NCBI RefSeq assembly: GCF_028066395.1
Contig: NZ_JALCBM010000044.1
Location: forward strand, 3,276-39,923
Source of the DNA: Ruegeria sp.
Lineage (GTDB): Bacteria > Pseudomonadota > Alphaproteobacteria > Rhodobacterales > Rhodobacteraceae
DNA: 36,648 bases
Direction of reading: 5' to 3'
The notes beneath the pieces were generated by a model, which had not been told where the DNA came from, searched no databases, and worked only from the letters and a program-made list of their open reading frames with translations. Below are positions 16,075 through 24,329 of the stretch, piece by piece. Position 1 is the stretch's first letter. Each line of letters starts with the position of its first letter. Both the position numbers and the translations under genes were made by a program.

Positions 16075-17328
16075 TTAGGGTGCCCCTTCCTGTTGGTTTG
16101 CATCTTCCTCTTGCACCCAGCTTTCGGCTTGCAGAACGCCGGGCTGGCCGGTGCCGATAACACCCACAACCTGCACTTCGCCGGTCTCCGTAGGGGCCTC
16201 GACCTGATAGCGCCGAATGAGTGCGACCACCGCAACGGATACACCGATAGCTGCCAGAAGAAACTGTAACCCCCTGCCCCCAAGCAGCGTGATCGAGTTC
16301 GGCCCCAATATCGTGCCGATCAGCAGGCCCACATTCAGCAACAACACCATGGTGCCGCTGGCAGGCACGATCTGAGACAGTTTCAGTTGGTCATTCGCAT
16401 GGGCGGTCAGGATGGAATAGGCCGGGTAAAGTCCGATGGCGACCAGAACAAAGCCGATCACAATGTTTGACGGCGACGTGTCGATGGCCATCCACAGACT
16501 GGCCAGCGCAGCCACAATCCCCAGACCGATGATCACATAGCGTCTGTCGGTATGATCTGAAATCCAGCCAACCGGATATTGAACGATGGCACCGGCAATC
16601 AGTGCCGCAACCAGAGCACCCGAAGCCTGCGCCGCCGTGAATCCCTGCTGCAAGGCATAAAGGGGCAGCGTGATGTAGGAGGCGGAAACTCCGACACTGA
16701 CGATGACGATGCCGATCACTGCAACGGGCGAGACTTTGTACAGCCGGGTCACAGGCATTCGTTCCGGTGCGGTGTAATCCGGTGCTTTGTTACCCGATAA
16801 GAGAAGCGGCACGATCGAAAGTGAGATCAGTATTGAGACGACACCGAATAACAAATTTCCGGTCGGGTCGGGAAACCCGACAAGGGCCGTTCCCAATGCG
16901 GGCCCGGCAAGCTGAATGATGAAATAGAGCGACAAGACCTGTGCACGTATGCTGTTGTCGGACTTTGCGTTAAGCCAGCTTTCGGTAATCACATAGAGGC
17001 CCGGATAGCAAAACCCTCCGAGAAACCGCATTACGCTCCAACTGACAGAGTCGCTGGTTAGAAGGTGAACAATCGCAGCGATTGAGACCAGTGAAGCAAG
17101 TGCCGAAAACGCCCTGATATGACCGACGTTTTCGACCAATCGCGGGGCGAGTGCCGTACCCGCAAGCGCGCCGAGCGGATAGCTGGCCTGCATGATCGAA
17201 ATCGTAAAGTCGCTGAACCCAAGGCTCGCCCCCCGAATTGTCAACAAGGTCGCCAAGAGGCCGTTGGCGACCATCAACATGAGCATGCCCAGAAACAAAG
17301 CCCAGTTTTCGTTCAAAGCGCGTAGCAT
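16075..17328 (-). CDS. MFS transporter (YcaD-like)
   Basis: This is a 417-residue membrane protein with about 12 hydrophobic helices in two halves and a charged central loop around APERMPVTRLYK. The cytosolic motif WISDHTDRRYVI matches the conserved MFS loop (D-R-R). I chose ATG 17328; an in-frame TTG two codons upstream is less likely. It heads a minus-strand operon with the HD oxygenase 58 nt downstream and the Rieske oxygenase after that. It is thus the likely importer, or possibly exporter, of the compound they process. A perfect 18-bp palindrome lies about 45 bp upstream of its start. The last 40 residues are polar and acidic. Confidence 0.85.
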   Translation of the reverse strand: MLRALNENWALFLGMLMLMVANGLLATLLTIRGASLGFSDFTISIMQASYPLGALAGTALAPRLVENVGHIRAFSALASLVSIAAIVHLLTSDSVSWSVMRFLGGFCYPGLYVITESWLNAKSDNSIRAQVLSLYFIIQLAGPALGTALVGFPDPTGNLLFGVVSILISLSIVPLLLSGNKAPDYTAPERMPVTRLYKVSPVAVIGIVIVSVGVSASYITLPLYALQQGFTAAQASGALVAALIAGAIVQYPVGWISDHTDRRYVIIGLGIVAALASLWMAIDTSPSNIVIGFVLVAIGLYPAYSILTAHANDQLKLSQIVPASGTMVLLLNVGLLIGTILGPNSITLLGGRGLQFLLAAIGVSVAVVALIRRYQVEAPTETGEVQVVGVIGTGQPGVLQAESWVQEEDANQQEGAP

Positions 17329-17371
17329 ACCCAACGGCTATCGTAGGGAGTTGCGCATGTATAACCTTCCC

Positions 17372-17389
17372 GCGACATCGCGATGTCGC
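17372..17389. promoter_or_regulatory. Perfect 18-bp palindrome, candidate operator
   Basis: GCGACATCG immediately followed by CGATGTCGC forms an uninterrupted 18-bp palindrome 44 bp upstream of the MFS start. Its position and perfect symmetry suggest a dimeric repressor site (LacI-, TetR- or GntR-like) controlling the MFS-HD-Rieske operon. No cognate regulator gene is adjacent. Confidence 0.5.
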
Positions 17390-17645
17390 AAGATAGAAAG
17401 AGAATTCGTGGAGAAGCGGGTTGGGGGAATGCCGCCCTGTTGGCCTGCCTGAGGACCGATTAGGGATGATGTGTGCGACACCGTTCGAGACCGGAAGTGG
17501 GACAATCAGAGCGAGGCTCAAACCGCTCTTGCACGGGATAAACGCCCGTAGCCCCAAGGCAGGAACAGAACGGGTCGCAGGGCGAATATCGGTTTCTGCT
17601 GGTTGACCAAAGCGTCATCAAATCAGCGGAGTGGCGGCATGAGCA

Positions 17646-17870
17646 TCATGATTGAACCAGAAAGAAGACGCGAACCCAGCAATCACTCCACGCACCCGTG
17701 CACGCGCGCGCCACATTCTGGAGTGCTGCCATATCGTGTCTGTCGCCTGTGACATAACCTGAGCCGTTGTCACCGAGCAGTCTTGGTCTGTGGGCGACAT
17801 GGACCTGGTCGGCCTACAAGGCCAGTTCGAGGATGTCTGTCACGTCCTCAGCTCGCATGTTCGCGCAGAA
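17646..17870 (-). pseudogene. IS3-family transposase (OrfB) fragment
   Basis: The minus-strand frame reads MRAEDVTDILELAL, a stop, ADQVHVAHRPRLLGDNGS, GYVTGDRHDMAAL and then decays to a stop at 17646. This matches the catalytic core of IS3-group OrfB proteins, where the second catalytic Asp sits in SDNGSSY. An in-frame TAG, missing flanks and degenerate ends show it is dead. Terminal repeats were not found. The remainder of the 17329-17903 spacer contains only the palindrome at 17372. Confidence 0.7.
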
Positions 17871-17903
17871 GCTCAAAGAAGCAATTCAGCAAGATTTGTC
17901 CGC

Positions 17904-18773
17904 CTATTGGGATTGCAACCATCTTGAAAACGCAGCGGCGCAGTCTTGGGACGCAGCTTTGCGCGGGCGGACCAGAAAGTAGCCGTAGTCCTGCAGCATA
18001 TGCGGTGACAGGCGGAACAGCTTCTCCTCTTCCAGTTCCCGTTCGATCAGCGTGTCCATCAGGGCGATCCCCTGACCATCAACAACCGCCTGAACACGCA
18101 CATTGGGGTCCGGGATGATCAGCGTGTCCCGCCGCGTCCGGTGCGGCAGCCCTGCGGCATTCAGCCAGTCTGTCCAGGCATCGCTGTCATCATGATCACG
18201 CAACAGCGTAAAGGTCGAAACCGCTTGTTCCCAGCCGAGCCGCTCTACCGTTTCCAGTGCTGCGGCGTCGCCTGCGGGAAAAGCCGGGCACGGCAGGAAC
18301 GGCGTGACGTCGCCATCCGCCCATTGCCCATTTCCCCAACGGATTGCGATATCAACGCCTTGCGCTTCAAGATCGAACAGCCGGATCATCGGTTGCAGCC
18401 GCAGTTGGATATCCGGATGCTCCTGCATGAAGGACGTCAACCGCGGCGACAGCCAACGGGCGGCGAAATAGGTGGAGATACCCACCGTCAAGGTCTTGGC
18501 AGAGAGCCCCTTGAGGGCCAGGATCTCGGCCTCGATCTCTTCATAATGATCTTGGCAGGCAGCCAGCAGCTTGAGCCCGCCCGGCGTCATCTCTACCCCG
18601 CGGGCGTTGCGCTGAAACAGTGCAAACCCCAGATCCGCCTCCAGCGTTTTCACCTGATAGCTGACCGCACCCTTGGTCATGTTCAGCGCCCCGGCCGCAT
18701 CTGAAAAGCTGCGGTAACGGGCGATCTCGGCAAACAGGCGCAGGCTGTCGTGATGGCGGAATTCTACGGGCAT
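17904..18773 (-). CDS. LysR family regulator, GcvA-like
   Basis: This 289-residue regulator has the N-terminal helix-turn-helix around FSDAAGALNMTKGAVSYQVK, then an effector-binding domain from about residue 88. The GcvA-like core includes VDIAIRWGNGQW. The ATG at 18773 gives the family-typical start MPVEFRHHDSLRLFAEI. The frame stays open to 19358 only because it runs antisense over the neighbouring gene. It is transcribed divergently from the MttB-family gene across a 117-bp spacer, the classic LysR arrangement, and so probably controls the mttB-gcvT-like pair. Confidence 0.9.
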   Translation of the reverse strand: MPVEFRHHDSLRLFAEIARYRSFSDAAGALNMTKGAVSYQVKTLEADLGFALFQRNARGVEMTPGGLKLLAACQDHYEEIEAEILALKGLSAKTLTVGISTYFAARWLSPRLTSFMQEHPDIQLRLQPMIRLFDLEAQGVDIAIRWGNGQWADGDVTPFLPCPAFPAGDAAALETVERLGWEQAVSTFTLLRDHDDSDAWTDWLNAAGLPHRTRRDTLIIPDPNVRVQAVVDGQGIALMDTLIERELEEEKLFRLSPHMLQDYGYFLVRPRKAASQDCAAAFSRWLQSQ

Positions 18774-18890
18774 GATGCAGAGCGTATAAATTCTCTGAAC
18801 ACTATGGGCAAATAATATCGATTGTTGGCGCGCCAGATTCTGAAAATATGGATCACGAAACAAATCTCGGGAGTTGCAGCGTTGGGAAAT
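18774..18890. promoter_or_regulatory. Divergent promoter region between the LysR and MttB-family genes
   Basis: This 117-bp region is clearly AT-richer than the genes on either side, with an ATAATATCGATTGTT stretch near its centre that is weakly symmetrical about ATCGAT. Both promoters and the LysR binding site should lie here. I cannot place exact -35 and -10 boxes. Confidence 0.5.
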
Positions 18891-20432
18891 ATGAACGCCA
18901 AGACCCATATCACCCAGCGCGGCAAGTCGCGCCGGGGGCGGCTGACCCGGCACAACGCACCTCAGGTGGCCCCGGTGTACAGGCGCCGTCATATCCCCGC
19001 CTACGATCTTCTGGATGAGCCCGCATTGCGGCGCATCGAAGCTCAGGCGGACTGGATTCTGGAGCATATCGGCGTTGAATTCCGCGGAGATGACACGGCA
19101 CTTGCGCTGTTTGCCGCTGCAGGAGCGCACATTGACGGCGTCCGGGTCCGCTTCGAGCCGGGCCATGTGCGCCAGCTGTGCGAAACCGCTCCTGCCGAAT
19201 TCCAGCTGCATGGCCGTGATCCCGCCCGCACGCTGACCTTGGGTGGCGACAATCTGGTGCTGATGCCCGGCTACGGCTCGCCCTTTGTCACCGATCTGGA
19301 GCAAGGCCGCCGCTATGCCACGCTGGAAGATTTCGAAAATTTCGTGAAGCTTTCGCATATGTCACCCGCGCTGCACCATACCGGCGGCACCGTGGTTGAA
19401 CCGACCGATGTGCCGGTGAACAAGCGGCATCTGGACATGATGCTGGCCCATCTCACTTTGTCGGACAAACCCTTCATGGGCGGTGTGGCTTCGGTGCAGG
19501 GCGCACAGGACAGTATTTCAATGGCCCGATTGGCCTTCGGCGCCGAGTTTCTGGACCAAAACGCTGTGATGCAGGCCAATATCAACGTCAATTCACCGCT
19601 GATCTATGACGAGGTGATGTCCGCCTCCTTGCGCATTTATGCAGCGGCCAACCAATGCGTCTGCATCTCGCCTGCCATCTTTGCCGGTGCCATGGGACCA
19701 CTCTCACCAGCAGCCGTCGCCGCCCAGACACTGGCCGAGGCGATGGTGGGCATCGCACTCAGCCAGTTGGTGCGCCCGGGCTGCCCGGTTGTCTTTGGCA
19801 GCTTTCATTCCTCGATGAACCTGCGCACCGGCGCGCTGACCTTTGGCTCGCCCGAGGCAAACCTGACCACCATGGCGCTCAGCCAGTTGGGCCGCAGGCT
19901 GGGGGTGCCGGTGCGGTCTGGCGGCGGTCAGGTCACTGCCTCCAACGCCGCCGACGGCCAGGCGATGCAGGACAGTGCTGGTGCGATGTGGGCAACGCTC
20001 CTGTCCGGCGGTCATCAGGTCTGGCACGCGGCGGGCTGGCTCGAAGGCGGGCTGGTGATGTCCTATGAGAAGTTCGTGATGGACCTCGACCATTGCGGCG
20101 CGATGCTGAAGATGCTGCAGGGGTTTGACACGGATGACGAGGCCTTTGGCCGTGATGCCTATGCCGAGGCCGGTCCGGGTGAAAACTTCCTCTCTACCGG
20201 TCACACCCTGCGCCACTACACCACCGCCAATTTCGAACCGCAGGTCCCCGAAGCGGGCCCCTTTGAAACCTGGGATGAAAACGGTCGCCAGACAGCAGAT
20301 CAGCGTGCCGCGGCCCGATGGCGGCAGATGCTGTTGGACTATCAGCCACCGGAAATGAACAGCAGCACCCGCACTGCCCTGAATGACTTTGTGGCGGAAC
20401 ACAAAGCCGCCATGCCAGACGAATGGTACTGA
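18891..20432 (+). CDS. MttB-superfamily methyltransferase (non-pyrrolysine)
   Basis: This 513-residue protein belongs to the trimethylamine methyltransferase superfamily (COG5598). Typical blocks include ADWILEHIGVEF near the N terminus, the LHHTGGTVVEPTDVP and DKPFMGGVASVQGAQDSISM segments, and GSFHSSMNLRTGALTFGSPE. True trimethylamine methyltransferases read through an in-frame amber codon as pyrrolysine. This gene has none, placing it with relatives such as MtgB that demethylate glycine betaine and related quaternary amines. ATG 18891 is preceded by GGGA; the frame before it has no family resemblance. The GcvT-like gene follows after 17 nt. No corrinoid protein gene is nearby, which is unusual for the better-known systems. 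Confidence 0.88.
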   Translation: MNAKTHITQRGKSRRGRLTRHNAPQVAPVYRRRHIPAYDLLDEPALRRIEAQADWILEHIGVEFRGDDTALALFAAAGAHIDGVRVRFEPGHVRQLCETAPAEFQLHGRDPARTLTLGGDNLVLMPGYGSPFVTDLEQGRRYATLEDFENFVKLSHMSPALHHTGGTVVEPTDVPVNKRHLDMMLAHLTLSDKPFMGGVASVQGAQDSISMARLAFGAEFLDQNAVMQANINVNSPLIYDEVMSASLRIYAAANQCVCISPAIFAGAMGPLSPAAVAAQTLAEAMVGIALSQLVRPGCPVVFGSFHSSMNLRTGALTFGSPEANLTTMALSQLGRRLGVPVRSGGGQVTASNAADGQAMQDSAGAMWATLLSGGHQVWHAAGWLEGGLVMSYEKFVMDLDHCGAMLKMLQGFDTDDEAFGRDAYAEAGPGENFLSTGHTLRHYTTANFEPQVPEAGPFETWDENGRQTADQRAAARWRQMLLDYQPPEMNSSTRTALNDFVAEHKAAMPDEWY

Positions 20433-20449
20433 GAAAGGACATCTCGACA

Positions 20450-21541
20450 ATGACCGAAGAACTGAGCCGCACCTCGGCGCTTGCCTCCCGTCACATTGCC
20501 CTCGGCTCGGGGCTGGAAGACTGGAACGGCATGGGCACCGCCTGGACCTACAGCACCGACCCGAACGACGAGCACGACGCAGTACGCGAGCGTGCCGGCA
20601 TGTTCGACATGTCGCCGCTGAAGAAGGTGTTTGTCCGCGGCAAGGACGCGCAGGCCGTGCTGGATCACCTTACCACACGCGACCTGTCCAAACTGGCGCC
20701 GGGCAAAGCCTCCTACCTCTGCGTCTTGACCGAGGCGGGCGGCATTGCCGACGACGCCATTGTGTCGAACAACGGAGGTGATGAATGGATGATCGTGCAT
20801 GGCTCTGGCGATACCATGGCGCTGCTGCAAGCCTCGGCCGAGGGCCGTGACGTCAGGCTGGAGTTCACCGACGACCTGCACGACGTCTCGGTCCAAGGCC
20901 CGGCGGCGCTGGATATCCTGAACGCCCATTGCGACATTGATCTCGCCCAATTGGGCTATTTTGAACACGCTCCTGCCGTCCTGTTTGGCCACTCCTGCCG
21001 GATCTCGCGCACCGGCTATTCGGGCGAACGCGGTTATGAGATATTTGCCAGCGCCGCGGTGATTGCCGATATCTGGGACAAGCTGTCAGAGGCCGGTGTC
21101 ATGCCTTGCTCATTCACCGCGCTGGACAAGGTGCGGATTGAAGCCGGGCTGCTGTTTTACGGTTACGACATGACCGAGGCGCACACCCCCTGGGAGGTCG
21201 GCCTGGGTTTCACGATCAGCGCCACGAAGGGCGACTTCCGCGGCAAAGAGGCGGTGATGGCGGCGAAAGGCGGCGAGAAGATTTCCAATGTCTGTCTCGA
21301 CATTGATCATTCAGACATGGTGGAGGGCGGAGAGACCTTGCTGCTGGCGGGTGAAGAGATCGGGGTGATCAACAGCCCCTGCTATTCTCACCGGATGGGC
21401 AAATCGCTGGCGCTGGCACATGTCCGTCCCGGGATCGCCGCCGGAACGGTCCTGCAGCTTAAAAGCGAGACTCTTCAAACCACCGCAACAGTGGTTGGCA
21501 GCCCGATCTACGACCCGCAAAAGACACGGACGCATCAATAG
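20450..21541 (+). CDS. GcvT-like folate-dependent aminomethyltransferase family protein
   Basis: The product is about 363 residues. It has a GCV_T tetrahydrofolate-binding domain (DMSPLKKVFVRGKDAQAVLD, GGIADDAIV, VQGPAALDIL, RTGYSGERGYEIF) and a C-terminal barrel (CYSHRMGKSLALAHV). Relatives include glycine cleavage T protein, dimethylsulfoniopropionate demethylase DmdA and dimethylglycine dehydrogenase C-terminal domains; all pass one-carbon units to tetrahydrofolate. The ATG at 20450 is preceded by AAGGAC. It lies 17 nt after the MttB-family gene with no glycine cleavage genes nearby, so it probably accepts or transfers the methyl group released by the MttB protein. A hairpin follows. Confidence 0.87.
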   Translation: MTEELSRTSALASRHIALGSGLEDWNGMGTAWTYSTDPNDEHDAVRERAGMFDMSPLKKVFVRGKDAQAVLDHLTTRDLSKLAPGKASYLCVLTEAGGIADDAIVSNNGGDEWMIVHGSGDTMALLQASAEGRDVRLEFTDDLHDVSVQGPAALDILNAHCDIDLAQLGYFEHAPAVLFGHSCRISRTGYSGERGYEIFASAAVIADIWDKLSEAGVMPCSFTALDKVRIEAGLLFYGYDMTEAHTPWEVGLGFTISATKGDFRGKEAVMAAKGGEKISNVCLDIDHSDMVEGGETLLLAGEEIGVINSPCYSHRMGKSLALAHVRPGIAAGTVLQLKSETLQTTATVVGSPIYDPQKTRTHQ

Positions 21542-21557
21542 CCTGGCGAAGTAAAGC

Positions 21558-21603
21558 GGGCGGGCGTGAGCGACATTGGACCCATAGACACTCACGTCCG
21601 CCT
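21558..21603 (+). terminator. Hairpin terminator after the mttB-gcvT-like pair
   Basis: A stem of about 13 bp (21558-21570 with 21591-21603, including two G-U pairs) encloses a 20-nt loop. It starts 17 nt after the GcvT-like stop and is followed only by a short TTTC. Likely end of the operon transcript. Confidence 0.5.
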
Positions 21604-21794
21604 TTCAGCATTGTGGCTCACCTAAGGCGGTTACAGGAGCTTTCTTACCCTCCTTAAAAGGCCGAAACGACCGGCCAGTGTCTTTCAGTGAACGACTGGT
21701 GCGGTTGATACCGTACTGGCACCGTCGGCTGATATCGTTGAAAAGCCTGCCTGACGTCAGCGATTACCGTTGGTACGACCGATACCTGTAACGC

Positions 21795-22006
21795 GGCGAG
21801 TCCAATATCGGTGTGATCGATGACCTGGCCGGCGTTACCAAAAAGGTTCTAGGGCCGCCCTTTGCTGTCACAGATGGCGTGCAACTTAGTATTCATGCCG
21901 CCTTTGGTTTTGCCAATCAGGCGACCGCGTGCCCCTTTTTGACGCCCAAGCTGGACGCCACGCGATGGGCTTTCAGATATATTGCGTCAATCATGACCGT
22001 TCTCTC
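21795..22006 (-). pseudogene. IS5-family transposase fragment
   Basis: On the minus strand RTVMIDAIYLKAHRVASSLG is followed, after one frame change, by GRLIGKTKGGMNTKLHAICD and then, after a stop, by NAGQVIDHTD. This is the DDE core start of IS5-type transposases (canonical pattern IDATYLKAHRTASSL, RTKGGMNTKLHA). The first catalytic Asp survives, but a frameshift near 21937 and a TAG near 21851 inactivate it, and the C-terminal half is unrecognisable. It occupies the middle of the 739-bp spacer between the GcvT-like gene and hyuA. The rest of that spacer should hold the hyuA promoter within the AT-rich 22180-22270. Confidence 0.75.
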
Positions 22007-22280
22007 TTCACGATGTTCAGCGGCTGTCGGCTTCAACCTTCGAAAGCTCAACCGCTGTTTTTTTCAACACTATCCGGACAAAGTGTGAATTCACCGCATT
22101 GATCGCGGATGGTTGTCGTCGTCAAAGGTCGATCTGAACTTCGATTTTATTGCAGGCAAATATCGGGGCTGCATTCAAAGTCTGACAGAATAATTGTATA
22201 TTTAGGCCACTAACTTGCATTCATTGTCGTACTTCACTGCTAATTTATCCATTAACTGAAAACACCAATCGGGTGGGCAA

Positions 22281-24326
22281 ATGGAAAATTCGTTGCGCAT
22301 TGGCGTGGATGTTGGTGGGACGTTCACGGATTTCTCGCTGATCGATGAAACCTCCGGTGTGGCGCATCATTTCAAGACGCCTTCGACCCCGCATGATCCG
22401 TCCGAGGCGATCGAGAACGGGCTGAAAGAGGTGATCGAGGCCGGGTTTGACCCAAAAGCGATCCGCAATTTCGGCCATGGCACCACCGTGGCCACCAATA
22501 TGATCATCGAGCGCAAGGGAACGCCAACCGGGTTGCTGACCACGCGCGGGTTTCGTGATGTGCTTGAGATCGCTCGTCAGCAGCGTCCGCACTTGTATGA
22601 TTACTCGATCCATCGCCCCGCGCCACTGGTCGACCGCTGGCTGCGACTGGAGGTCGGAGGCCGCTTTACCGCAGATGGGGAAGAGCTTGAGCCACTGGAT
22701 GAGGATGCCGTGCGCGCCGCGGCCGCGCAGTTTCGTGCTGCTGGCGTGGCGGCGGTGGCGGTCTGTTTCGTGCATGCCTATCGCTTTGATGCCCACGAAA
22801 AGCGCGCCGGAGAAATTCTGGCCGAGGAACTGCCGGGCATTCCGCTGTCTTTGTCCAGCGACGTGCAGCCGGAATTCCGTGAGTTCGAGAGGTTCTCGAC
22901 CACCACGATGAACGCCTATCTAACCCCGAAGATGGCGGGCTATCTGGATCGTCTGGTGCAACGGTCGTGCGATCTGGGCATCAAGGCGTTGCCCAATACG
23001 GTCCATTCCAATGGCGGATTGATGTCGATGGAGACCGCCAAGACCTATCCGGTGCGCACCTGCCTGTCCGGCCCGGCGGCGGGTGTTGTCGGTGCCGCTC
23101 AGGTCTCGACAGCGGCAGGGTTTCCGAATGCGGTGACCTTTGACGTCGGCGGCACCTCGACCGATGTGTCGCTGATCCTGAACGGGCGCGGGGCCTATAC
23201 GCCGCTGCGCGATGTGGCGGGCTATCCCGTGCGCTGCCCGATGGTGGATGTGCATGTGATCGGCGCGGGCGGCGGCTCGGTCGCGTGGGTCGACGATGCG
23301 GGCGCGCTGAAGGCCGGGCCGCATTCGGCGGGCGCGGTGCCCGGCCCGGTGGGCTATATGCGCGGCGGGACGGAACCGACGATCACCGATGCCAACCTGC
23401 ATATGGGTCGCCTGAACCCGGTGGCCCTGCTGGACGGCACCATGCCCGTCGATCAGGCAGGCGCAAAACGGGTGATCGGTGAGATCGCCGACCGGATCAA
23501 CGCCAGCGCGGACGAAACCGCCGACGGCATCATCCGCATCGCGGTGGCCAATATGGCGCGGGCCATCCGGTCGATCTCGGTCGAGCGGGGCTGTGATCTG
23601 AGTGAATTCGCGCTGGTGGCCTTTGGCGGCGCTGGCCCCCTGCATGCCGCCTTTGTCGCCGATGAGGTCGGCATCCCCAATGTGCTGATCCCCGAAGCCC
23701 CCGGCACCATGTGCGCCCGGGGCGTGCTGCTCAGCGATATCTCGCGCGGGTTCGTGAAATCGCATGTCATGGTGCTGGAGGATGCAAGCTGGGAAGCGAT
23801 CCTTGAGGATGCCGGTCTGCTGACCGCACAAGCCCGCGCGTGGCTGGATGAAGAGGGCGTGCCCCCCGAATTCCAGCGCACCGTCCGTGTGATCGAGGCG
23901 CGCTATCTGGGCCAGAACTTCGAGGTCCGCGTCGAAGGCGAAATGATCGGCAAAGAGGATTTCATCCAGTCCTTCTACCGCGTCAATGACGAGGTCTACG
24001 GCTATCACGTCGAAGATCGCGAGATCGAGATCGTGAATGTGCGCATCGAGGCCATCGGCAAGATCGCCAAACCGCTGGAGGAACCGCCCGCCATCGAAAG
24101 CGCGGTCGAGGATGCGTATCTGGACAGCCGCCCCGTTCACATGGGCGAAGACAATGGCGGCTGGTGCGAGGCTACGATCTTTCACCGCTCAAAACTGCCG
24201 GTGGGCGCGGATATCCCCGGCCCGGCGGTGATCGAGGAACTGACCTCGACCACGGTCATTCCGGCGGGCTGGCACGGCACGGTCGACCGCTGGCGCAACA
24301 TCATCCTGACCCGGAACGAGGGCTGA
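22281..24326 (+). CDS. hyuA: Hydantoinase/oxoprolinase subunit A (HyuA, N-methylhydantoinase A-like)
   Basis: This 681-residue protein of the HyuA/5-oxoprolinase family has the N-terminal ATP-binding motif RIGVDVGGTFTDFSLID (about 6-22), a second one at TFDVGGTSTDVSL, and the AGPAAGVVGA and AFGGAGPLHA blocks of the hydantoinase A domain. With HyuB it forms an ATP-dependent cyclic-amide hydrolase. Characterised members act on N-methylhydantoin or 5-oxoproline, while relatives are acetone and acetophenone carboxylase subunits. It is the first gene of a plus-strand operon, with hyuB starting 3 nt after its stop and an FAD oxidase after that. The exact substrate cannot be read from the sequence. 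Confidence 0.9.
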   Translation: MENSLRIGVDVGGTFTDFSLIDETSGVAHHFKTPSTPHDPSEAIENGLKEVIEAGFDPKAIRNFGHGTTVATNMIIERKGTPTGLLTTRGFRDVLEIARQQRPHLYDYSIHRPAPLVDRWLRLEVGGRFTADGEELEPLDEDAVRAAAAQFRAAGVAAVAVCFVHAYRFDAHEKRAGEILAEELPGIPLSLSSDVQPEFREFERFSTTTMNAYLTPKMAGYLDRLVQRSCDLGIKALPNTVHSNGGLMSMETAKTYPVRTCLSGPAAGVVGAAQVSTAAGFPNAVTFDVGGTSTDVSLILNGRGAYTPLRDVAGYPVRCPMVDVHVIGAGGGSVAWVDDAGALKAGPHSAGAVPGPVGYMRGGTEPTITDANLHMGRLNPVALLDGTMPVDQAGAKRVIGEIADRINASADETADGIIRIAVANMARAIRSISVERGCDLSEFALVAFGGAGPLHAAFVADEVGIPNVLIPEAPGTMCARGVLLSDISRGFVKSHVMVLEDASWEAILEDAGLLTAQARAWLDEEGVPPEFQRTVRVIEARYLGQNFEVRVEGEMIGKEDFIQSFYRVNDEVYGYHVEDREIEIVNVRIEAIGKIAKPLEEPPAIESAVEDAYLDSRPVHMGEDNGGWCEATIFHRSKLPVGADIPGPAVIEELTSTTVIPAGWHGTVDRWRNIILTRNEG

Positions 24327-24329
24327 GCC

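Noticed and set aside
18774-19358. N-terminal extension of the LysR gene by about 195 codons
   Set aside because: It runs antisense over the MttB-family gene and has no family resemblance. The LysR start at 18773 is typical.
18891-20432. Pyrrolysine-containing trimethylamine methyltransferase
   Set aside because: There is no in-frame amber codon in the gene and no pyl genes in the window.
22920-24185. 421-codon minus-strand frame opposite hyuA
   Set aside because: His/Arg/Asp-rich antisense shadow of hyuA with no domain.
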